A stretch of 64,000 nt of DNA. It comes from Guyanagaster necrorhizus (lineage: Eukaryota; Basidiomycota; Agaricomycetes; Agaricales; Physalacriaceae). Below, one piece after another: positions 56,584-64,000 of this stretch (position 1 is its first letter; every line of letters starts with the position of its first letter). The notes below the pieces were generated by a model. It was not told where the DNA came from and searched no databases. It saw nothing but the letters and a program-made list of their open reading frames with translations. The stretch spans positions 861,548 to 925,547 of the forward strand of contig NW_025064898.1 in the NCBI RefSeq assembly GCF_019112545.1, given 5' to 3'. The translations under genes were made by a program, and so were the position numbers.

Positions 56584-59158
56584 GTGATTCGACTGCCTCG
56601 GCCAAGGACAAGAATAATGGGTATCATTCTGCTGGACAGACTGACAATTTATCCTCTTTAGTATTACCTATATCTAAATTATGCGTGCATTCGAATATAC
56701 CCGACCCCATTACTCAGAAACCAGAATTGCCTAAGGAACCGATTTCCACAACTCAAGTGCTGATGAAGGGCTGAAGAGGGGCAGAGAGCCCCAAAGGTAT
56801 GTCATTATTTCAAATTTCTCAAACTAAAAAGGTTAAACAGACTCAATCACCCTCAGGCCAAACGGGGGCAGAGGGCCCTACAACATGGCTCAAACCATTC
56901 GATACCAAATAGACTTGGTGAGCCATCAAGGATGCCAAAGATGAAGCAGTGGCAAAGGCTGTACTTAAAAACTGGGTACACAAAACCCGGGCCGAGGAGG
57001 TCATTGATGAAATGATCACTGGGATGAGGGCTGCGAAACAATGCCATGCCCTGGAATGGCTCGATGAGTTACATGGACCACGAAAATTCATCCGACGATC
57101 CCAAATGATGGGAAAGGACCTACTAGCCAAAGCACAAATCAAGATATTAACATCTCGATCAGTACATGCAGTTACTGCCTTAATTGATAGTGGCTGCATG
57201 GGGAGTAGCATCAACTGAGCTTTCATCAACAAGCACCAACTGCTCACTCGGGCAACAGCAGCACCCATTCCTGTCTACAATGCAGATGGGACAAAGAACC
57301 AAGCTGGGTCGATCACCGAATATGTAGAGCTTAGGCTCACTATCAGCAATCACTCAGAATGAGTTGACTTAGGAGTAACCAACCTAGGAACCAAGGAAGT
57401 CTTCCTTGGCCATGATTGGTTAATCCGATATAATCTGTTGATCAATTGGAAAACCAGATGCATCATTTTTGCTTGATGTCATTGCCAGAAAAACCCATTC
57501 GAACTACCAGATGCAGATCCTAATGACTGATGGGATGAAGAAATGGAAGATGGGGAAACTATCCTCACCATCGACCTGCAAAAAGCCATCGACATTCGAG
57601 CAATACACCATGCTAATGACCTAGCAGCAAAGGCCAATGCTGAGAAGAAGGAAAAAATGTTCAAGGAAATGGTACCTGAATAGGCATGCAATTACCAGGA
57701 TTTATTCAAAAAAGAAAGTTTCAACAAACTACCTGATGCAAAACCCTGGGACCATGCCATCGAATTAATCCCTAATGCCAATGCCAATCTAGATTGCAAG
57801 TGCTACCCACTCAGCAATAACGAACAACAGGAACTGGACATGTTTTTGAAAGAAAATTTATCCAGCGGAAGGATCCGACCATCAAAGTCACTGATGGCAT
57901 CACCCTTCTTTTTCGTCAAAAAGAAGAATGGGAAACTTCGACCAGTACAGGACTATCGGAAGCTAAATGAGATGATGATCAAGAACCATTATCCACTTCC
58001 TTTGATCGTGGAGCTGATGGACAAGCTCCGAGGAGCCAAATACTACACCAAACTGGATGTTCAGTGGGGATACAACAATGTACATATCAAAGAAGGCGAT
58101 GAATGGAAGGCCACTTTTCAAACTAACCGCGGTTTGTTCGAACTGATGGTTATGTTCTTTGGACTCACCAACTCACCTGCCACATTCCAGTGGATGATGA
58201 ATGATATCTTCAAAGATCTCATCGCTACTGGGAAGGTCACAATTTATCTAGATGATATCCTCATCATGACTAAAACCAAGGAGGAGCATTGCATGATAGT
58301 ATGTCAAGTACTATCACAAATGAGGAAACACCAACTTTTCCTCAAAGCAGAAAAGTGCAAGTTCGAGGTACTAGAAACAGAGTACCTCAGAGTCATTATC
58401 AGCAAAGGCAGCATTTGGATGGACCCAATCAAAATAGTGGGAGTAACCAAATGGCTGGAACCGACAAAGAAGAAGGAACTACAATCCTTCTTGGGATTCA
58501 CCAACTTCTACCACCAGTTTATTTGGGACTATAGCAAAATAGTCTGACCAATGATGCAATTAACCAGGAACTCCCCATGGAGTTGGGGAATCTCCCAACA
58601 GGACATGTTTAATGACCTTAAATGCCAACTAGCCAAAGACGTCATCCTGGCAATACCCAGTCAGGATGGGAAGTTCCAGGTGGAAGCCGACTCCAGTGAA
58701 GGTGCAATCAGAGCCATACTATCACAGGAACAGGATGGTAAATGGCGACCTGTCGCCTTCATGTCAAAGGCACTCACAGTAACCGAGTGCAACTATGAAA
58801 TCTATGATAAAGAGCTCCTCACCATAATGCTTGCCCTTGCCGAATGGTGGCATTATCTCATTGGAGCAGTCCAGACATTTGAGATCTGGACTGATCACTA
58901 AAACCTCCAATACTTCTGACAGCCTCAAAAGCTTAACCGCAGACAAGCTCAATGGGTCACAGAACTATCCGAGTACGAATACATGCTACACCACAAGGCA
59001 GGCATAGCAAACAAGAAGGCCGATTTCCTCAGCTGCAGGGCAGATCATAACCAAGGAGGAGACAACAACAACGAGGTCGTATTATTACGACCAGAACACT
59101 TCTGAGCCATGATCATGCCCATGGAAGAAGAGATGCATGAATGCATCAAAAGCGCCAC
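56584..59158 (+). pseudogene. E11 pol, N-terminal three quarters (cut by E12)
   Basis: In the -1 frame relative to gag, as in E8. The pre-protease part is open at 56949-57218 and ends in the protease LIDSGCMGSS near 57180. RT is open for 235 aa (57840-58547): FFFVKKKNGKLRPVQDYRKL, TKLDVQWGYNN near 58050, GLTNSPATFQWMMND near 58165 and an intact YLDDILIM near 58245. RNase H is open at 58551-58901 (VEADSSEGAIRA, EIWTDH). After two stops the frame reaches the tether region and the first residues of integrase (MIMPMEEEMHECIKSAT) and stops at the E12 LTR. After E8 this is the best RT in family A here. Confidence 0.88.
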
Positions 59159-59650
59159 TGTTAGGAATGTGCCAATCGAGTGGGCTTGAGTGCATGCGCG
59201 GAGTCCGGCAGAGTGCGTGGGCGTTGATGAAGCTATTGGCAACATCACCCTTGAGTCGGAGCCCAAGGATCTGGATGGACAGAACTCCGTTCTGTCTGAG
59301 AAGTGAACAGGAGTATCCTTCGGAGCGGAATCCGACGGATGAGATAGGGAGGAGTGAGTACGAAGTGTAGATGGCTTATCCAAGTTGATATTCGAACTGA
59401 GTAGCTACGATGATGTACATGGCTTTATATACTAATGGTAGCTAATTCCGAGTCAGGTTCCATTGGGTTCCGGTGTCAGTATTCGTTACCGAGTTTGGGG
59501 TCTAGATATTACAATGTGAAATACGGATGTGAAATGATACTGGTGAAATGAAATTAGTAGGTAATGGGAAGTGGTCGGAGTCCGGTGGGTGGTGTGATTG
59601 GATTCATGGTTGGTTGAGGTGACATGGAGGCCGGCGGCATGCATGTAACA
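59159..59650 (-). repeat. E12 3' LTR (492 bp)
   Basis: Starts TGTTAGGAATGTGCC and ends GCATGTAACA on the plus strand. In coding sense it contains TATA (tatataaagcc) and AGTTCGAATAT, the undecayed form of the E9 self-priming motif. A polypurine tract (AGAGGGGGATAC in coding sense) adjoins it at about 59651-59662. Confidence 0.92.
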
Positions 59651-59802
59651 GTATCCCCCTCTTAGCATTCTTGCCCTCAAGAGTGCAGATCCTGATGGCC
59701 AGTGGGGCCACATGGAAGATTGTTGGTGGCCATGGGAGTTTTTTCAGCTTGATCTGAAACCACCATCTTCGCCTATGTCATTGCTCATGCACTCCCGAGC
59801 CT

Positions 59803-61074
59803 TTGGTGAGGGGATCCACCCCCGATGGCCCTGAAGAGGCCAAGGAATTGTTTCGTCTGGAATGGCAAACCGCGGAGGAAGAATATGCAGAGGCCATGGA
59901 GAGCCATTTGGAATGGCAAGGGGAGCGGGAGCAGGAGGAAAGGGTCCAGGCAGACCATGTGGCCCGGGAGGCACGGAAAAAGGAGCAGAAGGAGGAGTTG
60001 GAGAGGAAGAGGGAGAAGGTTCGGCAGGCCATGGAGAGGCAGGCTAAGGAGGCAGAGGAGGCGTTGAAAGAGGCGGCTCAGAGGGAAGCTGAGGAGAGGG
60101 AGGCCACAGAGTCAGCAGTGAGGGCTGAGGCTGAGGAGGTAGAGCCAGAGGGGATGGTTGCGGAGGATGGGTTGCAAATGACCCCCGTGGAGGCCATTGA
60201 TTTTCGGCTGCATTGAGTGTTGGCAGAATGGTTTGGTTCTGGCCCCAGTCTTCACTTCAAGAAGGTGACTCGCCCTACACCTCCGGAATCCGATGATGAA
60301 CAGGACAAGGGGACTGAGGGGGATGATGAGTCCAAGGAATCCGAGGGGACTCTGGAGGGGAGGAAGAGGGTGCGGGAGGGGAAGAGAAGGGCAGCGGGTC
60401 CGGCGGAGAAAGGCCGTAAACGCAAGTTCAGGTTGAGGAGCATAGTGGATGGCAGTGGGACAGAGGTGGTTGTTAGCCCCAAAAAGCAGGCAAAGTTGGA
60501 AGTGGCGGGACCGGCGGAGGGCAAGGAATTGTTAGATGGTGAAAGTAAGTGTCTTGGTTTTCTTTCATGGCTCAACTTAGCTTTTTTGTTTTTAGGGAGT
60601 TGTGTGTGCTGTCGTCAAGATGGTGCCCAGTGTTATGCATGCCTGGTAACTGAAGGCGCCGGTTGAGGGTGGACTTGCTCTCGCTGCAAGATCAAGAAAA
60701 CCGCCTATTTGTTCAATAAGAGAGTCACCGCGAGCGAGGTGATCAGCAGTGTGGAGGTCTCCGCCGGTCTCCACCAACTTTCACAATTGATACGCAAGTT
60801 GATGCATCACGTGGATGAGTTGGCGGACAAGGTGGCGGATGTTCACGATACTGTGGCAGGTCTTCAAGACGACTACAGTTCCGATGATATGTTGTCTCCT
60901 TCAGAGCTGTTTTCAGAGTCCGAGGTGGAGGCCTGGAAGAAGGCCCGACTGATTTTCAAGGATGAGAGGGATCAGGAGGTGGAGGATCTTCAGGAGGCGA
61001 TGTTGAAGAGGCTGGATGAGGATATAGAGGAGTTGAAGGAGCAGGGGGAGAGTTTGGGTTCCGCTTCTTTGTAA
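59803..61074 (+). pseudogene. E12 antisense gene: coiled-coil and Cys-cluster protein with one intron
   Basis: A single frame on the strand opposite to pol runs 59803-61074, with TGA codons at 60214-60216 and 60664-60666 and an intron at 60545-60595. Order: an E/R/K-rich coiled coil of about 100 residues (LEWQTAEEEYAEAMESHLEW onward), an acidic-then-basic stretch (ESDDEQDKGTEGDD; KRRAAGPAEKGRKRKF), the cysteine cluster C-x-C-C-x6-C-x2-C followed by CSRCKIKKT, and a helical C-terminus (HQLSQLIRKLMHHVDELADK) ending at 61072-61074. The E9 copy has cysteines at two further positions that here are a stop and a tyrosine. The start is unclear: no ATG in frame aligns with the E9 ATG. It lies tail to tail with pol, 184 bp apart. 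A DNA-binding or regulatory role is inference. Confidence 0.72.
60545..60595 (+). other. Intron in E12 antisense gene (51 nt)
   Basis: GTAAGTGTCTTGG...TTTTTAG with a branch-like CTCAAC at about 60571. The length is a multiple of three and contains no stop in frame, so retained and spliced forms both keep the frame. Confidence 0.72.
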
Positions 61075-61258
61075 ATATTTTGTACAAAATGTATATAGAA
61101 AAGGGCATTGGATGTTGGTGGTGGAAAAAAAAATGTACATGCAAAAAAAAAATTTTTTTGACTTTGAAAGTGTAGGAAGGGTGATCGATCGGTGGTAATT
61201 AGTGGTTAGAATTGAAATGGTAAGGTGGGGCAATGGTGGTGTCCAGAGTAGCACTGTA

Positions 61259-63487
61259 TTAGGAATGGGATGTTTGAATAACTTTGGACAAGGGTCCTGG
61301 TTTGTCTGGGTATCGGTGGAGGAATTCTTCAATAAATTCATCGGCGGAGAACTCGGAGGCTGGTAACCAAGCAAATTCTTCGTTGGTACCTTCGTATCCT
61401 AGCCACTGGATTTTGTACAGCAGTGGGGAGTGGAACCGGCAGTCCAGTTTAGAGTCAAGGATTTGGGCTATTTCAAAATGTTCTTCTCCGTCAACTTTGA
61501 CTGGAGGCGGTGGTGGTTGGATTTGGTTGGGAATGGTGTTTTCTTCTATGGGTTCCAATTGTGACACATGGAAGACAGGGTGAATGGACCGGAGGTCCGG
61601 TGGAAGCCTCAGGGTAAAGGAGTGGGTACCAGGTTGGGCTATGATTTTGAAAGGACCAAGGTATTTCTCTGAGAATTTTCTGGTTGGGTGGGTGGTTTTG
61701 ATATGTTTGGAGCTGAGGTAGACCTTGTCTCCCACTGTGAACAGAGGTGCCGGAATCCAGTGCTTGTCTGCTTGGGTCTTGTAGCGAGACTGGGCTTCAG
61801 AAATTTCATCCTTCAGTAATTGATGGAGTTCATCAAGGTTGACCGCAAAATCTCGGGCCCGGGTGGAGGCGATATCCCTTTCAGGGTGAACGGTGATGTT
61901 GGGGTGGTAACCCTTGTTAGTGAAGAATGGGGAAATTCCGGTGGACACGTTAGAGGCATTATTGTAGGTGAATTCAGCAATGGGTAAGAGGGTGTCCCAG
62001 TTGTCCTGCTGGTAGGAGCAGTAGATGCAGATGTATTGTTCCAGAGTTTGGTTTGCTTGTTCAGTTTGGCCGTCGGCCTCCGGATGATAACCAGAGGTAA
62101 GGTGGAGTTCCATGTCAAGGGCCATGGCTAAGGCACGAGTAAATTGGGAGACAAATTCGGAGCCACGGTCAGATGTGATGTGACTGGGTACCCCATGTTT
62201 GGAGAATACATGGATAAGAAAAAGTTGGGTGAGCTCCACGGAGTTGATGGTGTCATGAGTGGGAATGAAGATGGCTTGCTTGCTAGCTTGGTCTATGACT
62301 ACTAAGATGGCAGTGAATCCGTTGGAGTCTGGTAGTTGTTCAATGAAGTCCATGGAAATGGAATCCCATGGCCGTTCAGGAACTGGCAGAGGTTTCAGTA
62401 ACCCATAGGGGCGGTGTCTGGGTGCCTTGTTGTGCCCACAAACTATGCAGGACTTAACATAGTGTCGGACATATTCACGCATCTTTGGCCAGGTGTAGTT
62501 CCACCGGACTAGTTCTAATGTCCGGTTTTGACCAAAGTGACCTGCCAAGATGTGGTCATGATTGTTCTGTAGTATATGGAGATGGAGATCGTCAGAGTCT
62601 GGGATGTGGATGCGGCCTTCGAAGCAAAGGATGTTGGATTCGTCAATGGACCATTGAGAGGGAGAGGATTCGGAAGCAGCCTTGGCCTGGCGGAGGCCAT
62701 CAGAGGACATAGCATCAGAGGATTGTGCTTGTCTGATATCGGTGTGGAGTTTGTCGATATCCATGATGGCACTAGCCCATAGGGTGGGGCCTTTGAGATA
62801 GGTTGCTCGGAGTGACACGGAGAGTTGTTCTTGGGTGAACACAGGTCGGAAATTGTGTGGGTTGATTTGGGCATATTGGCTATCCCCCTCTTTAGGGTAG
62901 ACGTCCCATTGTCTAGTGAGCGCATCTGGTTTCCCACCAAGTTTTCCAGGGCAGAACCGGATTACTAGGTTGAACTGGGATAGGTATTCGGACCAGCGGA
63001 CCTGTCGGCGGGTTAGAATCTTAGTGGTGGCGAAGTATTCAAGGTTCTTGTGGTCTGTTACGACATCGATGGAGTCCGCGGAGCCTTCGAGGTAGTGCTG
63101 CCAATGTTTAAAGGCTTCAAAAATGGCTAGAAGCTCTTTGTCATGGGTGTCATAGTTGAGTTCAGCATTGTGGAGGCTCCGGGAGCAGAAAGCAATAGGG
63201 TGAATTTCGCCATCTTCAAGATAGATGGAGAGGATAGCTGCAATTGCATAGTCGGAGGCATCGGTTTCCACCACTATCTTTTGATCGGGGACCCAGTGGG
63301 TAAGGATGGGGGCGTGTGTAAAGGCCTGTTTCAACTCATTGAAGGCAGCCAAGCATTTGTCATCAAATTTCCATGGGGTTCCCTTGCAGGTGAGTCGTGT
63401 AAGGGGGATGATGATGTCACTATATTCGTGTATGAAGCAATGGTAGAAGTTGGCAAAGCCAAGGAAGGATTGGATGTCCTTGACTTT
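61259..63487 (-). CDS. E12 pol: RNase H, integrase, chromodomain (697 aa from 63352)
   Basis: A long open frame in phase with the RT piece on its right, from which it is separated by TGA 63488-63490. Counting from ATG 63352, RNase H occupies about residues 28-130 (VVETDASDYAIAAILS, DHKNLEYF). The integrase has an HHCC zinc finger (HILAGHFG ... KSCIVC), and core acidic residues in SMDFIEQL, ITSDRGSEF and DGQTEQANQTLEQY. A GPF module (KYLGPFKII) and PVFHVSQL follow. The chromodomain spans about 623-685 (FEIAQILDSK, YKIQWLGYEGTNEEFAWLP). All catalytic positions I can see are intact. The protein would be cleaved from Pol and act in reverse transcription and nuclear integration. Confidence 0.95.
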   Translation of the reverse strand, partial: KVKDIQSFLGFANFYHCFIHEYSDIIIPLTRLTCKGTPWKFDDKCLAAFNELKQAFTHAPILTHWVPDQKIVVETDASDYAIAAILSIYLEDGEIHPIAFCSRSLHNAELNYDTHDKELLAIFEAFKHWQHYLEGSADSIDVVTDHKNLEYFATTKILTRRQVRWSEYLSQFNLVIRFCPGKLGGKPDALTRQWDVYPKEGDSQYAQINPHNFRPVFTQEQLSVSLRATYLKGPTLWASAIMDIDKLHTDIRQAQSSDAMSSDGLRQAKAASESSPSQWSIDESNILCFEGRIHIPDSDDLHLHILQNNHDHILAGHFGQNRTLELVRWNYTWPKMREYVRHYVKSCIVCGHNKAPRHRPYGLLKPLPVPERPWDSISMDFIEQLPDSNGFTAILVVIDQASKQAIFIPTHDTINSVELTQLFLIHVFSKHGVPSHITSDRGSEFVSQFTRALAMALDMELHLTSGYHPEADGQTEQANQTLEQYICIYCSYQQDNWDTLLPIAEFTYNNASNVSTGISPFFTNKGYHPNITVHPERDIASTRARDFAVNLDELHQLLKDEISEAQSRYKTQADKHWIPAPLFTVGDKVYLSSKHIKTTHPTRKFSEKYLGPFKIIAQPGTHSFTLRLPPDLRSIHPVFHVSQLEPIEENTIPNQIQPPPPPVKVDGEEHFEIAQILDSKLDCRFHSPLLYKIQWLGYEGTNEEFAWLPASEFSADEFIEEFLHRYPDKPGPLSKVIQTSHS

Positions 63488-64000
63488 TCATGGCACTGGC
63501 CAGTCAACAATCGCCTTGACTTTTTCTTCAGACATGTGAAGTCCTTCAGGTGATAGGATGTAGCCTAGGTACTCCATGGAGTCCCGGTTGAATTCACATT
63601 TGGAACCTTTGCAGTAGAGTCCATTAGCTCTAAGCCTGCATAGGACCTCATGAACATGTTTCTGATGATCTTCCGGGTTGTCAGAATATATGAGGATGTC
63701 GTCGAGGTAGACTACTACTGATATGTCGAGCATGTCTGAGAATATATCATTCACAAATCGTTGGAATGCCACTGGAGCATTTGTGAGGCCAAAGGGCATG
63801 ACGTGCCATTCGAAGGAACCGTAACGGGTCCAGAAGGCTGTTTTCCATTCGTCCCCCTTAGCTATGCGAACGAGATGGTAGGCATGCCGAAGGTCGAGCT
63901 TGGTGTAGATGCGTGCGGAGCAGGTGGAGTCGAGGAGATCAGAAATGAGGGGGAGAGGGTAGCGATCTTTCTTGGAGATTTTGTTTAGGCCATGGTAGTC
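63488..64000 (-). CDS. E12 pol: reverse transcriptase, partial at window edge
   Basis: The frame enters from the right edge with [16 protein letters not shown], then [30 protein letters not shown] (ATG at 63799) and the intact active site [11 protein letters not shown] near 63700. It ends at TGA 63488-63490 after [11 protein letters not shown], where the E9 copy has a glutamine codon (CAA); a CGA or CAA codon changed by C to T is likely. The thumb/connection region then follows in the next entry. RT would copy the element RNA into cDNA. Confidence 0.93.
   Translation of the reverse strand, partial: DYHGLNKISKKDRYPLPLISDLLDSTCSARIYTKLDLRHAYHLVRIAKGDEWKTAFWTRYGSFEWHVMPFGLTNAPVAFQRFVNDIFSDMLDISVVVYLDDILIYSDNPEDHQKHVHEVLCRLRANGLYCKGSKCEFNRDSMEYLGYILSPEGLHMSEEKVKAIVDWPVP

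Larger units (their letters stand above)
52976..59158 (+). mobile_element. E11: family A element, long-LTR subfamily, truncated by E12
   Basis: It has a 5' LTR (52976-53501), primer site, ORF0, gag and pol up to the start of integrase, where E12 is inserted after GCCAC (59154-59158). The remainder should resume to the right of E12, outside the window. LTR and gag resemble E6 much more than E8. It carries relatively few stops, and RT active-site residues are intact. Confidence 0.92.
59159..64000 (-). mobile_element. E12: family B element, 3' part (5' end outside window)
   Basis: A minus-strand copy: 3' LTR at 59159-59650, antisense gene at 59803-61074, pol from the right edge to 61259. It is GC-richer and less damaged than E9. 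The only nonsense codon seen in its pol is a TGA at 63488-63490. The left flank GCCAC (59154-59158) would be half of its target duplication. Confidence 0.94.

Noticed and set aside
61284..63553. Plus-strand open frames opposite E12 pol (up to 136 aa)
   Set aside because: They are antisense shadows of RT/RNase H/integrase; unlike the antisense gene at 59803-61074 they do not have a conserved counterpart in E9.

Overview
The window is a 64 kb block made entirely of nested Ty3/gypsy (Metaviridae, chromovirus-type) LTR retrotransposons. I found no host gene, rRNA, tRNA or CRISPR array. A filamentous fungus is the best fit: the elements are Tf1-like self-primed chromoviruses, the one spliced accessory gene has 48-51 nt introns, and decay is dominated by C-to-T changes at CpG (CGA to TGA) plus TGG to TAG/TGA and CAG to TAG stops, as expected of methylated or RIP-like mutated fungal repeats. 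The cysteine cluster of the accessory gene leans toward a basidiomycete, but the species cannot be named from this sequence.

Two main families are present. Family A (LTR 427-526 bp, element 8.1-8.5 kb) has an N-terminal hydrophobic ORF (called ORF0 here) overprinted on a long gag, a zinc-knuckle capsid protein, then a pol in the -1 frame with protease, RT, RNase H, integrase and a C-terminal chromodomain. Family B (LTR 492-499 bp, about 8.0 kb) has gag, pol with a chromodomain, and an intron-containing gene on the opposite strand between pol and the 3' LTR. In both families an 11-13 nt motif about 30-35 nt downstream of the LTR TATA box is the reverse complement of the primer-binding position just inside the 5' LTR, which points to Tf1-type self-priming.

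Layout, left to right: E1 (A, +, 1-4190, 5' end outside the window, carrying an unrelated solo LTR at 2613-2829) sits in E2 (A, +, 4191-4977 and 13142-16246). E3 (A, +, complete, 4978-13141) also interrupts E2. E4 (16247-17822) is a rearranged minus-strand family A relic. E5 (A, +, begins 17823) is split by E6 (A, +, complete, 18560-27072, target duplication AATCT) and by E7 (A, -, 27213-43820, CTATT). E7 is itself split inside its RT domain by E8 (A, -, 30064-38143, ATTCA), the youngest and least damaged copy. E9 (B, +, 44067-52065) follows without a matching target duplication, then E10, a relic of a third gag lineage (52066-52975). E11 (A, +, from 52976) is cut at 59158 by E12 (B, -, 59159 to the right edge), a fairly young copy.

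None of the copies is fully intact. E8 is closest: its ORFs carry only a handful of in-frame TGA codons, each explicable by one C-to-T or G-to-A change. The order of decay suggests E8 and E12 youngest, then E6 and E11, then E3, with E1, E2, E7, E9, E5, E4 and E10 older. All coordinates were read by eye; LTR ends are supported by TG...CA type termini and, for E3, E6, E7, E8 and the solo LTR, by 5-bp target duplications.
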